DNA from: Hydractinia symbiolongicarpus | Lineage: Eukaryota > Cnidaria > Hydrozoa > Anthoathecata > Hydractiniidae | Direction: 5' to 3' | DNA length: 64,000 bases | NCBI RefSeq assembly: GCF_029227915.1 | Contig: NC_079887.1 | Span: 62,001 to 126,000, forward strand | Shown: positions 20,701 to 34,277 of the stretch, one piece after another | How the letters are laid out: each line of letters opens with the position of its first letter | Numbering within the stretch: position 1 is the stretch's first letter | Notes under the pieces: model-generated | What the model was told of the DNA's origin: nothing | The model's database searches: none | The model's input: the letters and a program-made list of their open reading frames with translations, nothing else | Program-made: the position numbers and the translations under genes

Positions 20701-22130
20701 GCAGGTTTTCGTTTGCCGGCGATAAAACTTCTTTTATTCAGCGTCTCATCAAAAATGAAAACATTTTTGAAAACTACAAGTCTCATGCGTTTTAGTGGTG
20801 AAAAAATAATTAAAGAATTCGTTAGGGAAATGAGTTTACTCACTGGGTACTTTCCTTGTATACTTTTGACTATACGGGCCGAGACCGGGATTTACGGGAA
20901 ATCGCGGGTTTTCGTTTGCCGGTGATTAAACTTCTTTTATTCAGCGTCTCATCAAAAATGAAAACATTTTTTAAAACTACAAGTCTCATGGGCTTTAGTG
21001 GTGAAATAATAATTCAAAAAATCGTTTGGGAAATTAGTTTACTCCCTGGGTACTTTCTTTGTATACTTTTGACTATACGGGCCGAGTCCGGGATTTACGG
21101 GAAATTGCGGGTTTTCGTTTGCCAGCGATTAAATTTTTTTTATTCAGCGTCTCATCAAAAACGAAAACATTTTTGAAAACTACAAGTCTCATGCGTTTTA
21201 GTGGTGAAAAAATAAATTAAAAAATCGTTCGGGAAATGAGTTTACTCCCTGGGTACTATCTTTGTATACTTTTGACTATACGGGCCAAGCCCGGGATTTA
21301 CGGGAAATCTCGGGTTCTCGTTTGCCGGCGATTAAACCTCTTTCATTAAGCGTCTCATCAAAAATGAAAACATTTTTGAAAACTACAAGTCTCATGCGTT
21401 TTAGTGTTGAAAAAATAAATTAAAAAATCGTTCTGGAAATGAGTTTACTCACAGGGTACTTTCTTTGTATACATTCGACTATACGGGCCAAGCCCGGGAT
21501 TTACGGGAAATCGCGGGTTTTCGTTTGCCGGCGATTAAACCTGTTTCATTAAGCGTCTCATCAAAAATGAAAACATTTTTGAAAACTACAAGTCTCATGC
21601 GTTTTAGTGGTGAAAAGATAATTGAAAAAATCGTTTTGGAAATGAGTTTACTCACAGGGTACTTTCTTTGTATACATTCGACTATACGGGCCAAGCCCGG
21701 GATTTACGGGTAATCTCGGGATTTCGTTTGCCGGCGATTAAACCTCTTTTATTAAGCCTCTCATTAAAAATGAAAACATTTTTGAAAACTGCAAGTCTCA
21801 TGCGTTTTAGTGGTGAAAAGATAATTGAAAAAATCGTTTTGGAAATGAGTTTACTCACAGGGTACTTTCTTTGTATACATTCGACTATACGGGCCAAGCC
21901 CGGGATTTACGGGAAATCGCGGGTTTTTGTTTGCCGGCGATTAAACAACTTTCATTAAGCGTCTCATCAAAAATAAAAACATTTCTGAAAACTACAAGTC
22001 TCATGCGTTTTAGTGGTGAAAATTAATTTAAAAAATCGTTCGGGAAATAAGTTTACTCCCTGGGTACTTTCTTTGTATACTTTTGACTATACGGGCCGAG
22101 TCCGGGATTTACGGGAAGTCGCGGGTTTTC
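17780..22130 (+). repeat. 11-mer tandem duplication, unit about 2232 bp
   Basis: Landmarks at 18388, 19436 and 19781 recur at 20620, 21668 and 22013, always 2232 bp on. The first copy is about 17780-19900 and the second about 20010-22130. The 'aaagaattcgttaggg' monomer is present in both, at about 18580 and 20810. Copies differ by scattered single bases. The second also differs in places, for example near 21560-21720, where monomers of other type appear. Confidence 0.75.
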
Positions 22131-25100
22131 GTTTGCCGGCAATTAAACCTCTTTTATTAAGCCTCTCATCAAAAATGAAAACATTTTTGAAAACTGCAAG
22201 TCTCATGCGTTTTAGTGGTGAAAAGATAATTGAAAAAATCCTTTCGGAAATGAGTTTACTCACAGGGTACTTTCTTTGTATACATTCGACTATACGGGCC
22301 AAGCCCGGGATTTACGGGAAATCGCGGGTTTTTGTTTGCCGGCGATTAAACAACTTTCATTAAGCGTCTCATCAAAAATGAAAACATTTCTGAAAACTAC
22401 AAGTCTCATGCGTTTTAGTGGTGAAAATTAATTTAAAAAATCGTTCGGGAAATGTGTTTACTCCCTGGGTACTTTCTTTGTATACTTTTGACTATACGGG
22501 CCGAGTCCGGGATTTACGGGAAGCCGCGGGTTTTCGTTTGCCGGCAATTAAACTTCTTTTATTCAGCGTCTCATCAAAAATGAAAACATTTTTAAAAACT
22601 ACAAGTCTCATGGGCTTTAGTGGTGAAATAATAATTTAAAAAATCGTTCGGGAAATGAGTTTACACCCCGGGTACTTTCTTTGTATACTTTTGACTATAC
22701 GGGCCGAGTCCGGGATTTACGGGAAGTCGCGGGTTTTCGTTTACCGGCGATTAAACTTCTTTTATTCAGCGTCTCATCAAAAATGAAAACATTTTTGAAA
22801 ACTACAAGTCTCATGCGTTTTAGTGGTGAAAAAATAATTTAAAAAATCGTTCGGGAAATGAGTTTACTCCCTGGGTACTTTCTTTGTATACTTTTGACTA
22901 TGCGGGCCGGGTCCGGGGTTTACGGGAAATGGCGGGTTTTCGTTTGCCGGCGATTAAACTTCTTTTATTCAGCGTCTCATCAAAAATAAAAACATTTTTG
23001 AAAACTACAAGTCTCAAGCGTTTTAGTGGTAAAAAGATATTTTAAAAAATCGTTTTGGAAATGAGTTTACTCACAGGGTACTTTCTTTGTATACATCCGA
23101 TTATACGGGCCAAGCCCGGGATTTACGGGAAATCGCGGGTTTTCGTTTGCCGGCGATTAAACCACTTTCATTAAGCGTCCCATCAAAAATGAAAACATTT
23201 CTGAAAACTACAAGTCTCATGCATTTTAGTGGTGAAAAAATAATTTAAAAATTCGTTCGGGAAATGAGTTTACTCACTGGGTACTTTCCTTGTATACTTT
23301 TGACTATACGGGCCGAGTCCGGGATTTACGGGAAATCGCGGGTTTTCGTTTGCCGGCGATTAAACTTCTTTTATTCTGCGTCTCATCAAAAATGAAAACA
23401 TTTTTAAAAACTACAAGTCTCATGGGCTTTAGTGGTGAAATAATAATTTAAATAATCGTTTGGGAAATGAGTTTACTCCCTGGGTACTTTCTTTGTATAC
23501 TTTTGACTATACGGGCCGAGACCGGGATGTACGGGAAATCGCGGGTTTTCGTTTGCCGGCGATTAAACTTCTTTTATTCAGCGTCTCATCAAAAATGAAA
23601 ACATTTTTGAAAACTGCAAGTCTCATGCGTTTTAGTGGTGAAAAGATAATTGAAAAAATCGTTTTGGAAATGAGTTTACTCACAGGGTACTTTCTTTGTA
23701 TACATTCGACTATACGGGCCAAGCCCGGGATTTACGGGAAATCGCGGGTTTTTGTTTGCCGGCGATTAAACAACTTTCATTAAGCGTCTCATCAAAAATA
23801 AAAACATTTCTGAAAACTACAAGTCTCATGCGTTTTAGTGGTGAAAATTAATTTAAAAAATCGTTCGGGAAATAAGTTTACTCCCTGGGTACTTTCTTTG
23901 TATACTTTTGACTATACGGGCCGAGTCCGGGATTTACGGGAAGTCGCGGGTTTTCGTTTGCCGGCAATTAAACCTCTTTTATTAAGCCTCTCATCAAAAA
24001 TGAAAACATTTTTGAAAACTGCAAGTCTCATGCGTTTTAGTGGTGAAAAGATAATTGAAAAAATCCTTTCGGAAATGAGTTTACTCACAGGGTACTTTCT
24101 TTGTATACATTCGACTATACGGGCCAAGCCCGGGATTTACGGGAAATCGCGGGTTTTTGTTTGCCGGCGATTAAACAACTTTCATTAAGCGTCTCATCAA
24201 AAATGAAAACATTTCTGAAAACTACAAGTCTCATGCGTTTTAGTGGTGAAAATTAATTTAAAAAATCGTTCGGGAAATGTGTTTACTCCCTGGGTACTTT
24301 CTTTGTATACTTTTGACTATACGGGCCGAGTCCGGGATTTACGGGAAGCCGCGGGTTTTCGTTTGCCGGCAATTAAACTTCTTTTATTCAGCGTCTCATC
24401 AAAAATGAAAACATTTTTAAAAACTACAAGTCTCATGGGCTTTAGTGGTGAAATAATAATTTAAAAAATCGTTCGGGAAATGAGTTTACACCCCGGGTAC
24501 TTTCTTTGTATACTTTTGACTATACGGGCCGAGTCCGGGATTTACGGGAAGTCGCGGGTTTTCGTTTACCGGCGATTAAACTTCTTTTATTCAGCGTCTC
24601 ATCAAAAATGAAAACATTTTTGAAAACTACAAGTCTCATGCGTTTTAGTGGTGAAAAAATAATTTAAAAAATCGTTCGGGAAATGAGTTTACTCCCTGGG
24701 TACTTTCTTTGTATACTTTTGACTATGCGGGCCGGGTCCGGGGTTTACGGGAAATGGCGGGTTTTCGTTTGCCGGCGATTAAACTTCTTTTATTCAGCGT
24801 CTCATCAAAAATAAAAACATTTTTGAAAACTACAAGTCTCAAGCGTTTTAGTGGTAAAAAGATATTTTAAAAAATCGTTTTGGAAATGAGTTTACTCACA
24901 GGGTACTTTCTTTGTATACATCCGATTATACGGGCCAAGCCCGGGATTTACGGGAAATCGCGGGTTTTCGTTTGCCGGCGATTAAACCACTTTCATTAAG
25001 CGTCCCATCAAAAATGAAAACATTTCTGAAAACTACAAGTCTCATGCATTTTAGTGGTGAAAAAATAATTTAAAAATTCGTTCGGGAAATGAGTTTACTC

Positions 25101-25419
25101 ACTGGGTACTTTCCTTGTATACTTTTGACTATACGGGCCGAGTCCGGGATTTACGGGAAATTGCGGGTTTTCGTTTGCCGGCGATTAAACTTCTTTTATT
25201 CTGCGTCTCATCAAAAATGAAAACATTTTTAAAAACTACAAGTCTCATGGGCTTTAGTGGTGAAATAATAATTTAAATAATCGTTTGGGAAATGAGTTTA
25301 CTCCCTGGGTACTTTCTTTGTATACTTTTGACTATACGGGCCGAGACCGGGATGTACGGGAAATCGCAGGTTTTCGTTTGCCGGCGATTAAACTTCTTTT
25401 ATTCAGCGTCTCATCAAAA
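21770..25419 (+). repeat. 9-mer tandem duplication, 2 x 1825 bp
   Basis: Copies are about 21770-23594 and 23595-25419. Landmark pairs 22013/23838, 22418/24243 and 23460/25285 are all 1825 bp apart. Unusual variants shared by both include 'gggccgggtccgggg' (22915 and 24730), 'aatgtgtttactccc' and 'gaccgggatgtacggg'. Very few differences were seen, so this is a recent exchange. Confidence 0.85.
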
Positions 25420-28400
25420 ATGAAAACATTTTTGAAAACTGCAAGTCTCATGCGTTTTAGTGGTGAAAAGATAATTGAAAAAATCGTTTCGGAAATGAGT
25501 TTACTCACAGGGTACTTTCTTTGTATACATTCGACTATACGGGCCAAGCCCGGGATTTACGGGAAATCGCGGGTTTTTGTTTGCCGGCGATTAAACAACT
25601 TTCATTAAGCGTCTCATCGAAAATAAAAACATTTCTGAAAACTACAAGTCTCATGCGTTTTAGTGGTGAAAAAATAATTTAAAAAATCGTTCGGGAAATG
25701 AGTTTACTCCCTGGGTACTTTCTTTGTATACATTCGACTATACGGGCCAAGCCCGGGATTTACGGGAAATCGCGGGATTTCGTTTGCCGGCGATTAAACC
25801 ACTTTCATTAAGCGTCTCATCAAAAATGAAAACATTTCTGAAAACTACAAGTCTCATGCGTTTTAGTGGTGAAAAAAAAATTTAAAAAATCGTTCGGGAA
25901 ATGAGTTTACTCCCTGGGTACTTTCTTTGTATACTTTTGACTATACGGGCTGAGTCCGGGATTTACGGAAGTCGCGGGTTTTCGTTTGCCGGCAATTAAA
26001 CTTCTTTTATTCAACGTCTCATCAAAAATGAAAACATTTTTGAAAACTACAAGTCTCATGCGTTTTAGTGGTGAAAAAATAATGTAAAAAATCGTTCGGG
26101 AAATGAGTTTACTCCCTGGGTACTTTCTTTGTATACTTTTGACTATGCGGGCCGAGTCCGGGGTTTACGGGATATGGCGGGTTTTCGTTTGCCGGCGATT
26201 AAACTTCTTTTATTCAGCGTCTCATCAAAAATAAAAACATTTTTGAAAACTACAAGTCTCAAGCGTTTTAGTGAGGGAAAGATAATTTAAAAAATCGTTT
26301 TGGAAATGAGTTTACTCACAGGGTACTTTCTTTGTATACATTCGACTATGCGGGCCAAGCCGGGGATTTACGGGAAATCGCGGGTTTTCGTTTGCCGGCG
26401 ATTAAACCACTTTCATTAAGCGTCTAATCAGAAATGAAAACATTTCTGAAAACTACAAGTCTCATGCGTTTTAGTGGTGAAAAAATAATTTAAAAAATCG
26501 TTCGGGAAATGGGTTTACACCCTGGGTACTTTCTTTGTATACTTTTGACTATATGGGCCGAGTCCGGGATATACGGGAAACCGCAAGTTTTCGTTTGGCG
26601 GCGATTAAACTTCTTTTATTCAGCGTCTCAGCAAAAATGAAAACATTTTTCAAAACTACAAATCTCATGGGCTTTAGTGGTAAAATATAAATTTAAAAAA
26701 TCGTTTGGGAAATGAGTTTACTCCCCGGGTACTTTCTTTGTATACTTTTGACTATACGGGCCGAGTCCGGGATTTACGGGAAATCGCAGGTTTTCGTTTG
26801 CCGGCGATTAAACTTCTTTTATTCAGCGTCTCATCAAAAATGAAAACATTTTGAAAACTACAAGTCTCATGCGTTTTAGTGGTGAAAAAATAATTTAAAA
26901 AATCGTTCGGAGAAATGAGTTTACTCCCTGGGTACTTTCTTTGTATACTTTTGACTATACGGGTCAAGCCGGGATTTACGGGAAATCGCGGTTTTTCGTT
27001 TGCCGGCGATTAAACCAGTTTCATTAAGCGTCTCATCAAAAATGAAAACATTTCTGAAAACTACAAGTCTCATGCATTTTAGTGGTGAAAAAATAATTTA
27101 AAAATTCGTTCGGGAAATGAGTTTACTCACTGGGTACTTTCCTTGTATACTTTTGACTATACGGGCCGAGTCCGGGATTTACGGGAAATCGCGGGTTTTC
27201 GTTTGCCGGCGATTAAACTTCTCTTATTCTGCGTCCCATCAAAAATGAAAACATTTTTAAAAACTACAAGTCTCATGGGCTTTAGTGGTGAAATAATAAT
27301 TTAAATAATCGTTTGGGAAATGACTTTACTCCCTGGGTACTTTCTTTGTATACTTTTGACTATACGGGCCGAGTTCGGGATTTACGGGAAATCGCAGGTT
27401 TTCGTTTGCCGGCGATTAAACTTCTTTTATTCAGCGTCTCATCAAAAATGAAAACATTTTTGAAAACTACAAGTCTCAAGCGTTTTAGTGGTGAAAAGAT
27501 AATTTAAAAAATCGTTTTGGAAATGAGTTTACTCACAGGGTACTTTCTTTGTATACATTCGACTATACGGGCCAAGCCCAGGATTTACGGGAAATAGCGG
27601 GTTTTTGTTTGCCGGCGATTAAACAACTTTCATTAAGCGTCTCATCGAAAATAAAAACATTTCTGAAAACTACAAGTCTCATGCGTTTTAGTGGTGAAAA
27701 TTAATTTAAAAAATCGTTCGGGAAATGAGTTTACTCCCTGGGTACTTTCTTTGTATACTTTTGACTATACGGGCCGAGTCCGGGATTTACGGGAAATCGC
27801 AGGTTTTCGTTTGCCGGCGATTAAACTTCTTTTATTCAGCGTCTCATCAAAAATGAAAACATTTTTGAAAACTACAAGTCTCATGCGTTTTAGTGGTGAA
27901 AAAATAATTTAAAAAATCGTTCGGGAAATGAGTTTACACCCTGGGTACTTTCTTTGTATACTTTTGACTATACGGGCCGAGTCCGGGATTTACGGGGAAC
28001 CGCAGGTTTTCGTTTGCCGGCGATTAAACTTCTTTTATTCAGCGTCTCATCAAAAATGAAAACATTTTTGAAAACTACAAGTCTCATGCGATTTAGTGGT
28101 GAAAAAATAATTTAAAAATTCGTTAGGGAAATGAGTTTACTCACTGGGTACTTTCCTTGTATACTTTTGACTATACGGGCCGAGACCGGGATTTACGGGA
28201 AATCGCGGGTTTTCGTTTGCCGGCGATTAAACTTCTTTTATTCAGCGTCTCATCAAAAATGAAAACAGTTTTGAAAACTACAAGTCTCATGCGTTTTAGT
28301 GGTGAAAAAGAAATTTAAAAAATCGTTCGGGAAATGAGTTTACTCCCTGGGTACTTTCTTTGTATACATTCGACTATACGGGCCAAGCTCGGGATTTACG

Positions 28401-28789
28401 GGAAATCGCGGGATTTCGTTTGCCGGCGATTAAACCTCTTTTATTAAGCCTCTCATCAAAAATGAAAACATTTTTAAAAACTGCAAGTCTCATGCGTTTT
28501 AGTGGTGAAAAAATAATTTAAAAATTCGTTAGGGAAATGAGTTTACTCACTGGGTACTTTCCTTGTATACTTTTGACTATACGGGCCGAGACCGGGATTT
28601 ACGGGAAATCGCGGGTTTTCGTTTGCCGGCGATTAAACTTCTTTTATTCAGCGTCTCATCAAAAATGAAAACATTTTTGAAAACTACAAGTCTCATGCGT
28701 TTTAGTGGTGAAAAAGAAATTTAAAAAATCGTTCGGGAAATGAGTTTACTCCCTGGGTACTTTCTTTGTATACATTCGACTATACGGGC

Positions 28790-31130
28790 CAAGCTCGGGA
28801 TTTACGGGAAATCGCGGGATTTCGTTTGCCGGCGATTAAACCTCTTTTATTAAGCCTCTCATCAAAAATGAAAACATTTTTAAAAACTGCAAGTCTCATG
28901 CGTTTTAGTGGTGAAAAGATAATTGAAAAAATCGTTTCGGAAATGAGTTTACTCACAGGGTACTTTCTTTGTATACATTCGACTATACGGGCCAAGCCCG
29001 GGATTTACGGGAAATCGCGGGTTTTTGTTCGCCGGCGATTAAACAATTTTCATTAAGCGTCTCATCAAAAATAAAAACATTTCTGAAAACTACAAGTCTC
29101 ATGCGTTTTAGTGGTGAAAATTAATTTAAAAAATCGTTCGGGAAATGTGTTTACTCCCTGGGTACTTTCTTTGTATACTTTTGACTATACGGGCCGAGTC
29201 CGGGATTTACGGGAAGTCGCGGGTTTTCGTTTGCCGGCGATTAAACTTGTTTTATTCAGCGTCTCATCAAAAATGAAAACATTTTTAAAAACTACAAGTC
29301 TCATGGGTTTTAGTGGTGAAATAATAATTTAAATAATCGTTTGGGAAATGAGTTTACTCCCTGGGTACTTTCTTTGTATACTTTTGACTATACGGGCCGA
29401 GTCCGGGATTTACGGGAAATCGCAGGTTTTCGTTTGCCGGCGATTAAACTTCTTTTATTCAGCGTCTCATCAAAAATGAAAACATTTTTGAAAACTACAA
29501 GTCTCATGCGTTTTAGTGGTGAAAAAATAATTTAAAAAATCGTTCGGGAAATGAGTTTACACCCTGGGTACTTTCTTTGTATACTTTTGACTATACGGGC
29601 CGAGTCCGGGATATACGGGAAACCGCAAGTTTTCGTTTGGCGGCGATTAAACTTCTTTTATTCAGCGTCTCAGCAAAAATGAAAACATTTTTCAAAACTA
29701 CAAATCTCATGGGCTTTAGTGGTAAAATATAAATTTAAAAAATCGTTTGGGAAATGAGTTTACTCCCCGGGTACTTTCTTTGTATACTTTTGACTATACG
29801 GGCCGAGTCCGGGATTTACGGGAAATCGCAGGTTTTCGTTTGCCGGCGATTAAACTTCTTTTATTCAGCGTCTCATCAAAAATGAAAACATTTTTGAAAA
29901 CTACAAGTCTCATGCCTTTTAGTGGTGAAAAAATAATTTAAAAAATCGTTCGAAAAATGAGTTTACACCCTGGGTACTTTCTTTGTATACTTTTGACTAT
30001 ACGGGCCAAGCCCGGGATTTACGGGAAATCGCGGGTTTTCGTTTGCCGGCGATTAAACTTCTTTTATTCAGCGTCTCATCAAAAATGAAAACAATTTTGA
30101 AAACTACAAGTCTCATGCGTTTTAGTGGTGAAAAAATAATTTAAAAAATCGTTCGGAGAAATGAGTTTACTCCCTGGGTACTTTCTTTGTATACTTTTGA
30201 CTATACGGGCCAAGCCGGGATTTACGGGAAATCGCGGTTTTTCGTTTGCCGGCGATTAAACCAGTTTCATTAAGCGTCTCATCAAAAATGAAAACATTTC
30301 TGAAAACTACAAGTCTCATGCATTTTAGTGGTGAAAAAATAATTTAAAAATTCGTTCGGGAAATGAGTTTACTCACTGGGTACTTTCCTTGTATACTTTT
30401 GACTATACGGGCCGAGTCCGGGATTTACGGGAAATCACGGGTTTTCGTTTGCCGGCGATTAAACTTCTCTTATTCTGCGTCCCATCAAAAATGAAAACAT
30501 TTTTAAAAACTACAAGTCTCATGGGCTTTAGTGGTGAAATAATAATTTAAATAATCGTTTGGGAAATGACTTTACTCCCTGGGTACTTTCTTTGTATACT
30601 TTTCACTATACGGGCCGAGTTCGGGATTTACGGGAAATCGCAGGTTTTCGTTTGCCGGCGATTAAACTTCTTTTATTCAGCGTCTCATCAAAAATGAAAA
30701 CATTTTTGAAAACTACAAGTCTCAAGCGTTTTAGTGGTGAAAAGATAATTTAAAAAATCGTTTTGGAAATGAGTTTACTCACAGGGTACTTTCTTTGTAT
30801 ACATTCGACTATACGGGCCAAGCCCGGGATTTACGGGAAATCGCGGGTTTTTGTTTGCCGGCGATTAAACAACTTTTATTAAGCGTCTCATCGAAAATAA
30901 AAACATTTCTGAAAACTACAAGTCTCATGTGTTTTAGTGGTGAAAATTAATTTAAAAAATCGTTCGGGAAATGAGTTTACTCCCTGGGTACTTTCTTTGT
31001 ATACTTTTGACTATACGGGCCGAGTCCGGGATTTACGGGAAATCGCAGGTTTTCGTTTGCCGGCGATTAAACTTCTTTTATTCAGCGTCTCATCAAAAAT
31101 GAAAACATTTTTGAAAACTACAAGTCTCAT
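28790..31130 (+). repeat. Satellite block duplicated at 34268-36608 (offset 5478 bp)
   Basis: Landmarks at 29111, 29341, 29747, 30559 and 30937 recur at 34589, 34819, 35225, 36037 and 36415, all exactly 5478 bp on. Rare shared variants include 'gggatatacgggaaaccgc' (near 29609 and 35087), 'ggtaaaatataaattt' and 'catgccttttag'. The block is about 11.5 monomers long. A shorter part of it recurs again near 43700-44760. Confidence 0.85.
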
Positions 31131-34100
31131 GCGATTTAGTGGTGAAAAAATAATTTAAAAATTCGTTAGGGAAATGAGTTTACTCACTGGGTACTTTCCT
31201 TGTATACTTTTGACTATACGGGCCGAGACCGGGATTTACGGGAAATTGCCGGTTTTCGTTTGCCGGCGATTAAACTTCTTTTATTCAGCGTCTCATCAAA
31301 AATGAAAACATTTTTGAAAACTACAAGTCTCATGCGTTTTAGTGGTGAAAAAGAAATTTAAAAAATCGTTCGGGAAATGAGTTTACTCCCTGGGTACTTT
31401 CTTTGTATACATTCGACTATACGGGCCAAGCCCGGGATTTACGGGAAATCGCGGGATTTCGTTTGCCGGCGATTAAACCTCTTTTATTAAGCCTCTCATC
31501 AAAAATGAAAACATTTTTGAAAACTGCAAGTCTCATGCGTTTTAGTGGTGAAATAATAATTTAAATAATCGTTTGGGAAATGAGTTTACTCCCTGGGTAC
31601 TTTCTTTGTATACTTTTGACTATACGGGCCGAGTCCGGGATTTACGGGAAATCGCAGGTTTTCGTTTGCCGGCGATTAAACTTCTTTTATTCAGCGTCTC
31701 AGCAAAAATGAAAACATTTTTCAAAACTACAAATCTCATGGGCTTTAGTGGTAAAATATAAATTTAAAAAATCGTTTGGGAAATGAGTTTACTCCCCGGG
31801 TACTTTCTTTGTATACTTTTGACTATACGGGCCGAGTCCGGGATTTACGGGAAATCGCAGGTTTTCGTTTGCCGGCGATTAAACTTCTTTTATTCAGCGT
31901 CTCATCAAAAATGAAAACATTTTTGAAAACTACAAGTCTCATGCGTTTTAGTGGTGAAAAAATAATTTAAAAAATCGTTCGGAGAAATGAGTTTACTCCC
32001 TGGGTACTTTCTTTGTATACTTTTGACTATACGGGCCAAGCCGTGATTTACGGGAAATCGCGGTTTTTCGTTTGCCGGCGATTAAACCAGTTTCATTAAG
32101 CGTCTCATCAAAAATGAAAACATTTCTGAAAACTACAAGTCTCATGCATTTTAGTGGTGAAAAAATAATTTAAAAATTCGTTCGGGAAATGAGTTTACTC
32201 ACTGGGTACTTTCTTTGTATACTTTTGACTATACGGGCCGAGTCCGGGATTTACGGGAAATCGCGGGTTTTCGTTTGCCGGCGATTAAACTTCTCTTATT
32301 CTGCGTCCCATCAAAAATGAAAACATTTTTAAAAACTACAAGTCTCATGGGCTTTAGTGGTGAAATAATAATTTAAATAATCGTTTGGGAAATGACTTTA
32401 CTCCCTGGGTACTTTCTTTGTATACTTTTGACTATACGGGCCGAGTTCGGGATTTACGGGAAATCGCAGTTTTTCGTTTGCCGGCGATTAAACTTCTTTT
32501 ATTCAGCGTCTCATCAAAAATGAAAACATTTTTGAAAACTACAAGTCTCATGCGTTTTAGTGGTGAAAAAATAATTTAAAAAATCGTTCGGGAAATGAGT
32601 TTACACCCTGGGTACTTTCTTTGTATACTTTTGACTATACGGGCCGAGTCCGGGATTTACGGGGAACCGCAGGTTTTCGTTTGCCGGCGATTAAACTTCT
32701 TTTATTCAGCGTCTCATCAAAAATGAAAACATTTTTGAAAACTACAAGTCTCATGCGATTTAGTGGTGAAAAAATAATTTAAGAATTCGTTAGGGAAATG
32801 AGTTTACTCACTGGGTACTTTCCTTGTATACTTTTGACTATACGGGCCGAGACCGGGATTTACGGGAAATCGCGGGTTTTCGTTTGCCGGCGATTAAACT
32901 TCTTTTATTCAGCGTCTCATCAAAAATGAAAACATTTTTGAAAACTACAAGTCTCATGCGTTTTAGTGGTGAAAAAGAAATTTAAAAAATCGTTCGGGAA
33001 ATGAGTTTACTCCCTGGGTACTTTCTTTGTATACATTCGACTATACGGGCCAAGCCCGGGATTTACGGGAAATCGCGGGATTTCGTTTGCCGGCGATTAA
33101 ACCTCTTTTATTAAGCCTCTCATCAAAAATGAAAACATTTTTGAAAACTGCAAGTCTCATGCGTTTTAGTGGTGAAAAGATAATTGAAAAAATCGTTTCG
33201 GAAATGAGTTTACTCACAGGGTACTTTCTTTGTATACATTCGACTATACGGGCCAAGCCCGGGATTTACGGGAAATCGCGGGTTTTCTTTTGCCGGCGAT
33301 TAAACTTCTCTTATTCTGCGTCCCATCAAAAATGAAAACATTTTTAAAAACTACAAGTCTCATGGGCTTTAGTGGTGAAATAATAATTTAAATAATCGTT
33401 TGGAAAATGACTTTACTCCCTGGGTACTTTCTTTGTATACTTTTGACTATACGGGCCGAGTTCGGGATTTACGGGAAATCGCAGGTTTTCGTTTGCCGGC
33501 GATTAAACTTCTTTTATTCAGCGTCTCATCAAAAATGAAAACATTTTTGAAAACTACAAGTCTCATGCGTTTTAGTGGTGAAAAGATAATTTAAAAAATC
33601 GTTTTGGAAATGAGTTTACTCACAGGGTACTTTCTTTGTATACATTCGACTATACGGGCCAAGCCCGGGATTTACGGAAAATAGCGGGTTTTTGTTTGCC
33701 GGCGATTAAACAACTTTCATTAAGCGTCTCATCGAAAATAAAAACATTTCTGAAAACTACAAGTCTCATGCGTTTTAGTGGTGAAAATTAATTTAAAAAA
33801 TCGTTCGGGAAATGAGTTTACTCCCTGGGTACTTTCTTTGTATACTTTTGACTATACGGGCCGAGTCCGGGATTTACGGGAAATCGCAGGTTTTCGTTTG
33901 CCGGCGATTAAACTTCTTTTATTCAGCGTCTCATCAAAAATGAAAACATTTTTGAAAACTACAAGTCTCATGCGTTTTAGTGGTGAAAAAATAATTTAAA
34001 AAATCGTTCGGGAAATGAGTTTACACCCTGGGTACTTTCTTTGTATACTTTTGACTATACGGGCCGAGTCCGGGATTTACGGGGAACCGCAGGTTTTCGT

Positions 34101-34277
34101 TTGCCGGCGATTAAACTTCTTTTATTCAGCGTCTCATCAAAAATGAAAACATTTTTGAAAACTACAAGTCTCATGCGATTTAGTGGTGAAAAAATAATTT
34201 AAAAATTCGTTAGGGAAATGAGTTTACTCACTGGGTACTTTCCTTGTATACTTTTGACTATACGGGCCAAGCCCGGG